Numbered from the stretch's first letter, positions 53,133 to 62,235 are shown. The stretch: 64,000 bases of DNA from Flavobacterium tagetis (GCF_016735615.1 NZ_JAERSF010000002.1:496001-560000); one strand, 5' to 3'. Numbers and translations: made by a program. The notes: a model not told the origin generated them from the sequence alone.

Positions 53133-53774
53133 ATGAGGCAGTTTGTTATAATGATTCTGATGATGCATTTATTTACAGAATGCCATGCTCAAAAATATAT
53201 TTCGCAGATTCCCTTCAAATATGATTATTCTTTGGAGCTGTTAAAAAAACAAGCTCAAATGAAAGAAACAGGTCTAAAAAATAAAACCGTCGTCAATGAT
53301 AATTCAGAGAATTTAAGTGACGAAATGCTTGCTCTAAAAGAAAAATACTCCATTATTCTGGCTGTAATGCCAAATAAAATTACCAACTACAAATTATACT
53401 CTTACATAGATCCGTGGCTTAATACGCCATACAAAGAAAAAAGCTTTTCTAAAAAAGGAATTGACTGTTCTTATTTTCTGCAGTCTTTATACAGCGACGT
53501 TTACAAGGTTACGCTTCCAAAAGATCCTGCAGGAATGTGGAAGTCTAAATCTATACAAATTTTTACTGGCCGCAGTTTTCTTGCCGAAGGTGATCTGGTT
53601 TTCTTTCGATACGATAAAGACCATCCGATATCTGATGTTGGTTTGTACCTGCACAACGATCGAATTTTGGCTTGTACAGACAAAGGTCTTGCAATATATA
53701 ATTTCAATGATGAATATTTTCAGTTACGATACATAGGTGCAGGACGAATTAATGAGGATGGAAAGAAGAAGTAA
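53133..53774 (+). CDS. NlpC/P60-like (C40) exported protein of the T6SS operon, His site altered
   Basis: A 213-residue exported protein with a signal sequence (residues 1-20, MRQFVIMILMMHLFTECHAQ). The C-terminal NlpC/P60 domain (about 88-205) has the nucleophile Cys112 in GIDCSYFLQ. At the catalytic-His position, where the family reads HVGIYL, this protein reads SDVGLYL (Asp168). It may be inactive or use another His (His164 precedes it). It would process or bind peptidoglycan, perhaps opening the wall for the secretion machine. Its 3' end overlaps the tssG gene. Confidence 0.8.
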   Translation: MRQFVIMILMMHLFTECHAQKYISQIPFKYDYSLELLKKQAQMKETGLKNKTVVNDNSENLSDEMLALKEKYSIILAVMPNKITNYKLYSYIDPWLNTPYKEKSFSKKGIDCSYFLQSLYSDVYKVTLPKDPAGMWKSKSIQIFTGRSFLAEGDLVFFRYDKDHPISDVGLYLHNDRILACTDKGLAIYNFNDEYFQLRYIGAGRINEDGKKK

Positions 53775-54702
53775 AAAAAGTCTTGAAGATCTTGCATTCG
53801 AAATTGAGAATATTTCGTATGACATTAGGGCTGAAGTTATTGCTAATGAACTTCTTGAGTCCAAGGCAATTGTGCAGGATGAAATTACGGTTTCTAATCA
53901 GGGACAATTTTCGCGTGCGTACAGAAGCGACATTTTGGAGGCAGTAATTCAGGATGATAATTATGACAAACAGGAATATTTAAATATACGATTATCACGT
54001 GATAGTATGTATGATGCGCTTCCAGAGGGTTTTGTACATAGTCTTACTGAGAATAATTCTGATAAGTCTGTAAAACAGATGATAAAGGAGCATAAACATC
54101 AGAAAAAGCAAGAAGCTGAAGCTCGTGTTTTTTTTACTCCTTTTGAAAATGAAATTTTTCATTATCGTACTAAAGTAGAAAGTGTTGAAAGGAATTTTTT
54201 ATATAAACTGAACGGAAGTAAACCGTTGGATTTTTTCTATGATTTTTGGGGATTATCACACATTTACCCTGAAATTTTAGTTTCAAAATTTATACAGCTG
54301 CTGCCTTATGCGTACAAAATAGTGGGAGACATTGAGCTTGCCTGCCATTGTTTATCAAGCATTATTGAAGAAAAGGTAACCTATACAACAACAAGTTCTA
54401 AAGAATATAGCGAAGAAGGAGAGCAGGGGACGTTAGGAGAAAATAGATTAGGAGTCGATTTTATTACTGGAAAAGATTACATGGATTATTCTATGAATGT
54501 AAGGATAGAAATTGGCCCTATAACTCATAAACCTTACCAGCAATATCTTAAAAACGGCGATATAAAAATATTTATAGATTGTTTTTGCGAGCATTTTTTT
54601 CCAATGGAAGTTGACGTAAAAACAGTGTTATTGATTGATAAAGAAACAGAAGAGTTTAATTTTAGTAAAGAACCTGTGTTAGGGTATACAACACGAATTT
54701 AG
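53752..54702 (+). CDS. tssG: T6SS baseplate subunit TssG, Bacteroidota type
   Basis: A protein of about 316 residues. It is recognised from the N-terminal YDIRAEVIANELLE stretch and LNIRLSRDSMYDALPEGFVH, which in TssG proteins follows the first domain. The FFYDFWGLSHIYP and LPYAYKIVGDIE regions are consistent. TssG wedges with TssF and TssE in the baseplate. The start is uncertain: the frame is open to a GTG at 53737, with ATG at 53752 and 53758. An AGGACG before 53752 favours that one. The gene overlaps the NlpC/P60 gene, and tssN starts two bases after its stop. Confidence 0.72.
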   Translation: MRMERRSKKSLEDLAFEIENISYDIRAEVIANELLESKAIVQDEITVSNQGQFSRAYRSDILEAVIQDDNYDKQEYLNIRLSRDSMYDALPEGFVHSLTENNSDKSVKQMIKEHKHQKKQEAEARVFFTPFENEIFHYRTKVESVERNFLYKLNGSKPLDFFYDFWGLSHIYPEILVSKFIQLLPYAYKIVGDIELACHCLSSIIEEKVTYTTTSSKEYSEEGEQGTLGENRLGVDFITGKDYMDYSMNVRIEIGPITHKPYQQYLKNGDIKIFIDCFCEHFFPMEVDVKTVLLIDKETEEFNFSKEPVLGYTTRI

Positions 54703-54704
54703 GA

Positions 54705-55673
54705 ATGGTAAAAAAACATTTATTAGCCCTTATTGATATTAGGCTTATTGTATTTTTAGTAGTAATCATAGCAGTAAGCGCTATACTTACTATGGTATTC
54801 AGCGATAAAATAAAAGAATTTGCAACACAATATAAAAGAAAATTTTACATCTATATTTTTTCATTTGTATTGATTTATGCTCTGGTTGGTTTTTTAGGTT
54901 ACAATAAATTATTTACAGAGCTTTCAGACGAATTTCGATTTTATCAAATTGCGTCACTGCTATTTGGAATCCTTAATGTTTACTTGTATCGATGGTACTT
55001 TAACGAGTTTAACCTAAAAGGCGTTGTGGGAATCGAATTATTGTTTTCATTTTTAATAACACTTTATTCAAGCGTATTATTTGTGATTATTTATACCGCC
55101 TTAAACGGAATTGCGCTAACATTTTTAATGTGCTCCCATTTTTTGGTATTTATAGTGCCAACAGGCGTTTACGCAGTTTTTAACTATATGATGCAGATTC
55201 CTCCTAAAGAATATGTTACATGGAAAATTCCTGAAAGAAAAGATCCTTTTCCTGAGATAGAAAATGTTCAAATGAAAGATTTGTTGTTGATTACATTATT
55301 AATCCAGAAAAAAGAAAGTGATACAAAATATACTTCTATAAGATCTAAAGGTCCCGTGAGAATTGATTTTGGAGCGTTGTTCTATCATACCGTTTCAGGA
55401 TATAATGATCATAATGCTGAAAGTAAAATTGATTTAAAGGAAAATGGAGAAAATTGCAGCTGGGTATTCTTTCTACAGCCAAAATGGTATCAAACAGCCA
55501 AATATGTAGATGCAAAATATACTTTGGGTATGAATGGTATTACTGAAAATTCAGTAATTATTTGTAAAAGACAGAAAAAAGAAGAAACCAAAGTAAATAA
55601 AAAAGGTAAGGAAAAAGAAGGGTTTATGTATGAGCCTAAGATGGAAAATAAAGAAAAAGAGGTTGAAGTTTAA
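54705..55673 (+). CDS. tssN: T6SS transmembrane protein TssN, Bacteroidota type
   Basis: A 322-residue protein with five N-terminal membrane segments (about residues 12-32, 45-63, 80-95, 108-128, 132-158) followed by a cytoplasmic beta-rich domain (IPERKDPFPEIENVQMKDLL) and a charged Lys/Glu tail. This topology and position match TssN, part of the membrane complex that replaces TssJLM in T6SS-iii. It follows tssG by two bases and precedes a LysM protein by 15 bases. Confidence 0.75.
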   Translation: MVKKHLLALIDIRLIVFLVVIIAVSAILTMVFSDKIKEFATQYKRKFYIYIFSFVLIYALVGFLGYNKLFTELSDEFRFYQIASLLFGILNVYLYRWYFNEFNLKGVVGIELLFSFLITLYSSVLFVIIYTALNGIALTFLMCSHFLVFIVPTGVYAVFNYMMQIPPKEYVTWKIPERKDPFPEIENVQMKDLLLITLLIQKKESDTKYTSIRSKGPVRIDFGALFYHTVSGYNDHNAESKIDLKENGENCSWVFFLQPKWYQTAKYVDAKYTLGMNGITENSVIICKRQKKEETKVNKKGKEKEGFMYEPKMENKEKEVEV

Positions 55674-55688
55674 TGTTGATGAGATAAT

Positions 55689-56762
55689 ATGTATTACGAA
55701 GATAAACCTGAAGGATCCCCATACGACAAGTTTCGTACTTATAAAATTAAGAAAGGAGATACACTCGAGAGTGTGGCTCGTGATCTTGGCTTAGAGGCTG
55801 ATGAGCTTAGATGGTATCATAATATGTATTGTGAAATTCCTGATTTAATAGAAGCAGATTTCAAAAGCTATTCTCAGTTTTTGATTCTGGCACCAGAAAA
55901 ATATATTGAAGAAAGAAAAGAAAAAGAGGAGAAGAAAACTCAAAAAGTAAGTTTGGGAAGTAATTATACATTGCCATTTGTTGCAGACAAAATTCATAAT
56001 GATTATCAGGTTAGTTATACCACTGTTTTTGGAGATGCTGTTGATACAATAGAAATGAAAGCAAGTGTAAAATGGCTTGCTACTGATAGAAATAATTATC
56101 ATTTGTTTGAAATAAATAAAGGATCTATTTATGTCAATAATAGTATACCAGATACCATTATGGATGAACTGGCCGCTAAAACTGCCGCTGTTTTATATCC
56201 CTTAAAAATTGTGGTGAATGAATCTGGAAAGTGGGTTGACATTTACAATTATGACGAAATAGAAAACCGATGGAAGGATACAAAAGAAGAAGTTCTGGAT
56301 TATTTTGAAGGTGAGGTTGCAGAAAATTATATTGAACATACAGAATATGCTTTAGAAAATTCTGAAGCATTACTTAATTCTCTGGCTTCAGATTATTTTT
56401 TAAGGGCTTTTTTTAGTGGTATTTACGTTGGTTATACCTCAAATTATTCTTTTCAAAACGAAGTCTTTTTTCCATTAGAGAAAGATGAAGAATCGAAGTT
56501 TGCAGTAGAGCAAAAGATAGATTCTATTTTGGATGAATCAAATTTGGTGAAAGTAGAACAAAAAGGAGATTATATAGATTCTGGAAGTGAAGCCAGTTTT
56601 GGATTTGACCCGTGGAAAGGAAAATTCAACGCTTCGTATTTTCTTGATGAACATAGTTATTGTATCGAAAAAATAGATTTAGAATGCAATATTGAGTATG
56701 ATGAACCAATAAAAGTGATCGTACAGATTGAATCTTTAAAAAAAGAAGAAACTCAAAATTAA
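55689..56762 (+). CDS. LysM-domain protein of the T6SS operon
   Basis: A 357-residue protein beginning with a LysM domain at residues about 17-65 (KIKKGDTLESVARDLG ... ELRWYHNMYCEIPD) and then a Glu/Lys-rich linker. Two unrecognised domains follow: about 90-150 and 155-350. It has no signal peptide or membrane segment, so the LysM acts in the cytoplasm or after T6SS delivery. T6SS spike and adaptor proteins of Bacteroidota often carry LysM. A role as loading adaptor for the PAAR-like tip and effector just downstream is plausible but unproven. Confidence 0.65.
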   Translation: MYYEDKPEGSPYDKFRTYKIKKGDTLESVARDLGLEADELRWYHNMYCEIPDLIEADFKSYSQFLILAPEKYIEERKEKEEKKTQKVSLGSNYTLPFVADKIHNDYQVSYTTVFGDAVDTIEMKASVKWLATDRNNYHLFEINKGSIYVNNSIPDTIMDELAAKTAAVLYPLKIVVNESGKWVDIYNYDEIENRWKDTKEEVLDYFEGEVAENYIEHTEYALENSEALLNSLASDYFLRAFFSGIYVGYTSNYSFQNEVFFPLEKDEESKFAVEQKIDSILDESNLVKVEQKGDYIDSGSEASFGFDPWKGKFNASYFLDEHSYCIEKIDLECNIEYDEPIKVIVQIESLKKEETQN

Positions 56763-56813
56763 AGAGATAAAACAGAGTAGTTAAGCGAATGTAATATTTA
56801 TAATGGTAAGGCA

Positions 56814-57308
56814 ATGAGTGAGAAACATATAGTAGTTCAGGGAGCTTCACTAAAATGTAAATTTAGCGTAGAACCAAAAAAAGATATATTAAAAGTAAAA
56901 TCGCAGGATAAGCATTATGCTAATGATAAAGATGCTGAGAAAAAACTCATTGCGACCGACAAAGAAATTGGGCAGACATTAGAGAAAAATACGTTTGGAA
57001 AATGCAAAATGCAGCCAAATGGAAGCGGAGATTATCTGCCGTGTCAGGCGACAATAACTAAGTGGAGTGCTTTTTATGAAAAAGTAACTTTAAGTAATCA
57101 GGGAAAAATTCTACTTGAAGACAGTAAAGGAACTTGCCCGATTGGAGGACCAGATTGCATAGAAGTAGACAAACACGGACAAAAAGCAGAAGCGAGCAAA
57201 CAAAACGCTAAAAAAGCGAAGCCGCAGGTAAATAATCAAATAAATCCTTTGGTTAATACCTCAAAATTTCAGGAGAGTTTAGAAGAGAGTGATTCTATTT
57301 GTAAATAA
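56814..57308 (+). CDS. DUF4280 PAAR-like spike-tip protein
   Basis: A 164-residue protein of the PAAR-like DUF4280 group: IVVQGASLKCKFSVEPKK near the N-terminus, LPCQATITKW in the middle, and a ring of Cys and Gly (GTCPIGGPDCIEVDKHGQ) near residues 105-122. The C-terminal tail is Lys/Ala-rich and low-complexity. PAAR-like proteins sharpen the VgrG spike and carry effectors. It lies 11 bases before the large effector candidate and 51 bases after the LysM gene, an arrangement expected for effector loading. Confidence 0.82.
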   Translation: MSEKHIVVQGASLKCKFSVEPKKDILKVKSQDKHYANDKDAEKKLIATDKEIGQTLEKNTFGKCKMQPNGSGDYLPCQATITKWSAFYEKVTLSNQGKILLEDSKGTCPIGGPDCIEVDKHGQKAEASKQNAKKAKPQVNNQINPLVNTSKFQESLEESDSICK

Positions 57309-57319
57309 AATAAAATAGT

Positions 57320-59977
57320 ATGTCAGATTTTAAAATAATTGGAAATCCGGATCCTGTTGTAGGTAAGGAAGAATTCTACTCAGTAAATGCTTTTTTGCCG
57401 AGTATTCTGCCTTTTCAAAATGGAGCTTCTAATAATAGTTTTGAACAGCCTGTAAAATGGGAAATATACATTCTTGAAAACGGAAGATGGCGTAAGACTA
57501 AAGAAAATGATAAAACAGGAAAAAGAATCTCTTACACCTTTCTTCAAAAAAGTTTAGAAAGAAAAGGCATCCGTATTCTGGCAAGAAGAGGAGAAGATGT
57601 GGCACGCCTTAATATAACTTCACATCCTGCAGAAAAACCAAAAATTGAAAGCATAGAACTGCTTGATAAAAACGGACAAAAACCATCAAAACCGCTTTCT
57701 TATGGACAGACTCTAAAAGCAAGGGTTCATTGTCTCCATATGGAAAAACACAAAGTATATGTTACCCTTTGGGAAGATGATGCTGCTGGTGCAGGACACA
57801 ATAAAGCAAATGAAAAAAATATAATACAAACACTTTCTGGAATTGTAAAGAACGGTAAAGCAGATGTTGACTTTTTACTGAGACCAAGTTTTGCGAAAAT
57901 TGCAAAACAAAACGGTCCAGAAGAAGGAAAAATTCATGAATACTATGTTACAACAGATTTTAATAAAAATAAAATTGCAAGTAACAATGTGAATGTAAAT
58001 GATGTTGAAGCTCCTGTAGCGCCTTATAAGGCAAAAGTACCGGTACAACAGCCAGAAACACCTAAACCTAAAGCCTCTGTGCCACAGCCGACACAGCCAA
58101 AAACTAAAGCCCCAGCTTCTGGTTCTACTACTGCTCCAAAAGTTAAGGCAACAATTACCAGAGTACATCTTACAGATACTTCAGGACGTGCGATAAGCGG
58201 AGTTTTTAAAGATAAAGAAATCAAAGTTTGGATCGATTCTCAAGGTTTGATAGATAAAGAAATACGTCTTAAATTATACGATGAAGACGGGATTTCGGAT
58301 GATTTATTATTTGATGAAAAATTTACTATTAAATCAAATATATATGCTGTAGTTGTTCCTCTTAATAAAATTCCAAGAAGCAAAGGAGGAAGCTATTGGG
58401 GAGAAGGTGCAGAACAAGAAGTGTTTGCATATGTCGAAGTTGTACAAGATGCAAGTATGAATAAACAAAGTGCGGTTGTAGATGTAGATGCTAAAGTTTT
58501 TAAACCAGATCCTGTAGAGCATACTAATAAGGCTGCAAAAATTGGAGAAGGCGATAAACAGGAAGCAAAAAACTGTGGTGAAAAATATTGTATTAGCAAA
58601 AACTCTCCTGCTAGTGAACTTATAAGAGAAATTAACATTCGATTAGCTGGATTTGGAGGAAATGTTCCTACAGACAAATTTACAGATAGGACAGAAAAAA
58701 TGATTAAGCAATTTCAGCGTGATTACATGAAAGTTCCTGAAACTGGTAAAGTATGTGGAAGTGTTTTGAAGGCTATTGATGAATTCTCTAATAAATGGGA
58801 GGAAAAAATATCTGATTACACTTGTTTATGTAAAAATGTTAGTTCAATTAGAAATAAATGCTCTGGCTTTGGAAAAGGTAGATATAAAGGAGAATATGTG
58901 TCCTCTTCTAAGATTGAACGTTATCATAAGTATGAAAGACCAGGGATGCATAGATCGTTATTATGGGGAACTAGTGCATTAAGATTTTATTTGAGCGAAC
59001 AAAATGTATATAAGTATCTCTGGAAAACTGCTGGCTATAGATGTTGGGAACATAATAATTCTGTTCCAAGAAAAAGCACGAACCATATGGGAAAAGCTGT
59101 TGATATTCAATTTAGTAAAAATGGAGAAACGATTGGAGGGAAAGTCACAGCAAATTTGCCTAAACTGAATGAAATTTATAATAAATTTTATGCCAAATAT
59201 CTAGATGCCAAATATCAATGGGTCAATGGAAAGAATAACTTTTCAATTGAACCAATTGGAATGGGTAAAGACCAAACATATAGTTGGATACATTTGGACG
59301 TTAGAGAGTTTGATAATGAATATTTGGATGATAAATATTTTGTTAAAAGTCAAGAAAAAATTTCTAATGGATCTGTTTTTCAATTAGGACTAAAATTAGG
59401 CCTTTTAAATACTTGCAATTGTAGCAGCGGGGGTAATAATTCTGATAAAAAATCGAAAGAGGATGGCAAAAAAGGGGAAAGAGTTGATCCTAAAAAGTTA
59501 AAAATAACAGCTAAAGGCAAACAATTTATTAAAGATTGGGAAGAATTTAAACCTAATCTGTACAATGATGATTCTAAAGATCATCATTGTACAATTGGTT
59601 ATGGACATTTAGTCCATTTAGGACCATGTAACGGTTCAGAGCCTCAGGAGTTTAAAAATGGAATTACTGAAAAAAGAGCATTGGAGTTATTCGATCTTAG
59701 AATTGTTCAATTTGAAAAAGCTGTACAACGTGATGTAACTGTTCCTTTGTATCAACATGAGTTTGATGCATTAGTAAGTTTCTTATTTAATTGTGGAGAA
59801 AACTTTTTTGTAAAGAAGAAAGCACCGAAGCTTCACAAGCATTTATTAAATAAGGAATATGATGAAGCAGCTGAAGAATTTTTAGATGTAACCAGTGGAG
59901 GTTTAAAAGGATTGGTAAAAAGGAGAAAAGCTGAAAACAACATATTTTTAAATAATATATACGACTCAAAACACTAA
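57320..59977 (+). CDS. T6SS effector candidate: peptidoglycan-binding, M15 peptidase and GH24 lysozyme domains
   Basis: An 885-residue protein. The N-terminal part (1-230) is beta-rich with no signal peptide; a Pro/Lys linker (about 232-275) and a second beta domain (280-395) follow. A peptidoglycan-binding-type domain (about 425-486, IKQFQRDYMKVPETG) is next. Then comes an M15/VanY-type zinc peptidase region with His589 and Asp595 (TNHMGKAVDIQF) and His658 (WIHLDVREF). Last is a GH24 lysozyme domain (730-885) with Glu741, Asp750 and Thr758 (EEFKPNLYNDD, TIGYGH) and the family's KRRKAENNIF tail. It could cut both peptide stems and glycan strands. Context: after the PAAR-like gene and before lipoprotein genes. 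Confidence 0.88.
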   Translation: MSDFKIIGNPDPVVGKEEFYSVNAFLPSILPFQNGASNNSFEQPVKWEIYILENGRWRKTKENDKTGKRISYTFLQKSLERKGIRILARRGEDVARLNITSHPAEKPKIESIELLDKNGQKPSKPLSYGQTLKARVHCLHMEKHKVYVTLWEDDAAGAGHNKANEKNIIQTLSGIVKNGKADVDFLLRPSFAKIAKQNGPEEGKIHEYYVTTDFNKNKIASNNVNVNDVEAPVAPYKAKVPVQQPETPKPKASVPQPTQPKTKAPASGSTTAPKVKATITRVHLTDTSGRAISGVFKDKEIKVWIDSQGLIDKEIRLKLYDEDGISDDLLFDEKFTIKSNIYAVVVPLNKIPRSKGGSYWGEGAEQEVFAYVEVVQDASMNKQSAVVDVDAKVFKPDPVEHTNKAAKIGEGDKQEAKNCGEKYCISKNSPASELIREINIRLAGFGGNVPTDKFTDRTEKMIKQFQRDYMKVPETGKVCGSVLKAIDEFSNKWEEKISDYTCLCKNVSSIRNKCSGFGKGRYKGEYVSSSKIERYHKYERPGMHRSLLWGTSALRFYLSEQNVYKYLWKTAGYRCWEHNNSVPRKSTNHMGKAVDIQFSKNGETIGGKVTANLPKLNEIYNKFYAKYLDAKYQWVNGKNNFSIEPIGMGKDQTYSWIHLDVREFDNEYLDDKYFVKSQEKISNGSVFQLGLKLGLLNTCNCSSGGNNSDKKSKEDGKKGERVDPKKLKITAKGKQFIKDWEEFKPNLYNDDSKDHHCTIGYGHLVHLGPCNGSEPQEFKNGITEKRALELFDLRIVQFEKAVQRDVTVPLYQHEFDALVSFLFNCGENFFVKKKAPKLHKHLLNKEYDEAAEEFLDVTSGGLKGLVKRRKAENNIFLNNIYDSKH

Positions 59978-59988
59978 AAAAAAGAATA

Positions 59989-60966
59989 ATGAAAAAAATA
60001 TTAAGTTTTGCAATTTTGACTTTATTGTTTGTAAACTGTAAAGAAGATTCAAAAATCAATGCCAGTCTAGAAAAAGACTTAAAAGAAGATTCAATACAAA
60101 GAGTATCTAAATTAGAACCAAGTTATGATAAAGAATTAAATGATAATAGTTTAGTAGGGAATTATTGGTCATTTTATAAACTTTCTGAAAATTCGATCTC
60201 AGGAACATCTAAAATGACGAAAGATGAAATTGTAAATCAATTTAAAAATGTTAAAATAGAAATTGATGAAAAGAAAGTAAAAATCGGAGAATCATGTATT
60301 TATGATTATTATAAAAGCAATAAAAGCCTAACAGAATATTATGAAAGCAGTAAAACGGCTAAAATGTATGAGAATATATTTGTAAAAAATAAAATAAAGC
60401 TTGGAAATGAAATTACGGTTTATCAATCATTATATCCTGAAAAGGCTTGTGAAATTCCTTGGGACGAATTAATTATTGCCGATAATACAATTATTATAAC
60501 ATTCGATGATTATCTGGTATTTTTTAAAAAGCAAAATGACAATCATCAAAGTGATTGTTATTCAAAGACTAAGATTACAAATTTACCTATAACAAATAAA
60601 ATTATTAATGGTAATAATGTATGGAATCAATTAGATTGTAATATAGCCAATTTAGATACTAAAGATTATTTAAGATTACCAGACATAAAAGATGTTAAGG
60701 TTTTTATTATAGCAAATTTCAATTTTGATGATTTTACCTATACGTTAGTAACAATAAAAAATGATAAAGTTATTACAAAGCAAGATATTGGTTTTGCTAA
60801 AGATACGGATGAACCGAATACAATATCTGAACTAACAGAATTTGAAATAAATCGAGATTATGTTTTTGTGTTAAATACTAAATCAAAAAGCGGTGAAGAT
60901 TTAAAAATTAAAAAGATAGAGCGATTTAAAATAGATGACAATGGCTTAATTGTTTCTGTTAAATAG
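59989..60966 (+). CDS. Lipoprotein, candidate immunity protein to the upstream effector
   Basis: A 325-residue lipoprotein with signal MKKILSFAILTLLFVNC (Cys17), directly followed by KED. The mature protein is Lys/Asp/Asn/Ile-rich with no recognised domain. It starts 11 bases after the effector stop, with no repeat between, and so is the member of the array most tightly coupled to the effector. A toxin that attacks peptidoglycan needs an envelope-side antidote, which fits. The KED after the Cys resembles surface-export signals of Bacteroidota lipoproteins, which leaves the final location open. Confidence 0.72.
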   Translation: MKKILSFAILTLLFVNCKEDSKINASLEKDLKEDSIQRVSKLEPSYDKELNDNSLVGNYWSFYKLSENSISGTSKMTKDEIVNQFKNVKIEIDEKKVKIGESCIYDYYKSNKSLTEYYESSKTAKMYENIFVKNKIKLGNEITVYQSLYPEKACEIPWDELIIADNTIIITFDDYLVFFKKQNDNHQSDCYSKTKITNLPITNKIINGNNVWNQLDCNIANLDTKDYLRLPDIKDVKVFIIANFNFDDFTYTLVTIKNDKVITKQDIGFAKDTDEPNTISELTEFEINRDYVFVLNTKSKSGEDLKIKKIERFKIDDNGLIVSVK

Positions 60967-60985
60967 TTACAATTTGTTTCACATA

Positions 60986-61055
60986 GCTCCTTGACATATT
61001 GAAAAGAAAAGCCCCAGCTAGCAAGAGTTTTGCGCTTTTGTTAGCTGAGGGAATT
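60986..61055 (+). repeat. 70-bp hairpin element, copy 1
   Basis: First of three equal-length copies. It begins GCTCCTTGACATATTGAAAA, continues GAAAAGCCCCAGCTAGCAA and ends TTGTTAGCTGAGGGAATT. CAGCTAGCAA pairs with TTGTTAGCTG; CCC and GGG extend the stem after a one-base bulge. The centre in this copy is GAGTTTTGCGCTT. It lies 19 bases after one lipoprotein gene and 20 bases before the next. Confidence 0.9.
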
Positions 61056-61075
61056 AAAAATTATAAAATATAATT

Positions 61076-62218
61076 ATGAGAAGTTTAATGATTTCCATTT
61101 TAGTTGTTTCTATTGTAAGCTTTAGCTCTTGCAATTCTCAGACAAAAGAGAAAAGAATAGAATCAATGAAGAAAAATGAAGATAAGTTATATGCTGAATA
61201 TATGCCATTAATGAGAGATTTGCTAAAAAATAATAATTACAAGTTCTTAGAGCATAGTGTATTTAAAAACAAAGTTATTGAATATTTTGGAGTTGATATT
61301 GATAATGCAAAATTTAATGATGTTTATTTAGAAAGTGGCCTTGGATACACAGCTTTAAGTAATGAAGGATTTATAGATACTTATCAAGTTGATAGAGGTG
61401 TAATTGATGGAGCTGGAGATGCTTTTGCAGATATTTTAAAAGATGGACTGAATAATGATTATAATATTGATTTTATAAACTACAATAAGGTTTTATTTAA
61501 TGATGATTTATCTGCAATATCAAAAGTAAACGTAGATAAAGATAAAGTTGAAGATATTGTTGTGTATTTAAATTATGAAAAAAATAATCTTTTAAATAAT
61601 TCATTTGTAAAGAATATAAAGAAGGTTGACAATTATAATGAAAGTTTTAAATGGCATCTTTTATGGTATAATAATAAAACAAAACCAGATGTAATTAGAA
61701 AAAAAATATTGCAAGATATAGCTAATAAAAAGCCTGATTTTATTTTTGATTTAGCTTATTTTCTGAATAACAATTCTAATAAAATTAAAGAGAAAACAGA
61801 TGGTTCATTGATTGATGCTACACTAGCTTTTTTAATAGAAGTTGAATTACAGCATTATGAAGATAAGGATTTGAATGATAATAAAGGTTACAGTTTACTT
61901 AATAATTTTTATATTCAAAATCCTAAGATGTTAGACAGATTTAAATCTCAAAAATTTTATGGATATCCATTAATTGACAGTTATACTAAAAAGTACTTAT
62001 TGATGTCAGAAGAAAATGAGGTTTCTTATGGTAAAGTTATCGATCCTGATGGCTACACTAACGTGAGAAAAGATAAAAATAGTACATCAGCTATAATTGA
62101 AAAAATTAAATCAGGGGAAAGAGTTGAAATATTAGATGATTCAGAAAATTGGTGGCTGATAAAAACAAATTCTGGAAGTAAGGGATATGTTTATAAAACC
62201 AAAATTAAATCTGAATAA
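61076..62218 (+). CDS. Lipoprotein with C-terminal SH3b domain (array member 2)
   Basis: A 380-residue lipoprotein: signal ending SFSSC (Cys19), then an unrecognised Asp/Asn/Lys-rich region of about 295 residues. It ends with a bacterial SH3 domain at about 315-378 (DGYTNVRKDKNSTSAIIEKI, NWWLIKTNSGSKGYVYKTKI). SH3b domains bind peptidoglycan or peptide stems, so the protein could shield the wall near the effector's targets. It is a plausible immunity or immunity-like protein. It is preceded by copy 1 and followed by copy 2 of the 70-bp element. Confidence 0.75.
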   Translation: MRSLMISILVVSIVSFSSCNSQTKEKRIESMKKNEDKLYAEYMPLMRDLLKNNNYKFLEHSVFKNKVIEYFGVDIDNAKFNDVYLESGLGYTALSNEGFIDTYQVDRGVIDGAGDAFADILKDGLNNDYNIDFINYNKVLFNDDLSAISKVNVDKDKVEDIVVYLNYEKNNLLNNSFVKNIKKVDNYNESFKWHLLWYNNKTKPDVIRKKILQDIANKKPDFIFDLAYFLNNNSNKIKEKTDGSLIDATLAFLIEVELQHYEDKDLNDNKGYSLLNNFYIQNPKMLDRFKSQKFYGYPLIDSYTKKYLLMSEENEVSYGKVIDPDGYTNVRKDKNSTSAIIEKIKSGERVEILDDSENWWLIKTNSGSKGYVYKTKIKSE

Positions 62219-62235
62219 TATAAAAAAGCATATAT

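Noticed and set aside
53461..53736. 91-codon ORF inside the NlpC/P60 gene
   Set aside because: It overlaps a protein with clear domain motifs on the same strand and looks like a frame shadow.
53737..53751. GTG start of tssG at 53737
   Set aside because: Two ATG codons follow within 21 bases, the first with a better-placed AGGACG.
57875..58224. Antisense ORFs opposite the effector's proline linker
   Set aside because: They mirror the repetitive Pro/Lys/Ala codons of the real gene and have unnatural Cys/Trp-rich composition.
60991..60996. TTGACA in the 70-bp element as a sigma-70 -35 box
   Set aside because: Bacteroidota promoters use TTG and TAnnTTTG. No matching -7 box is found at the right distance in all three copies; TACATTTG occurs only in copy 2 and is too far.
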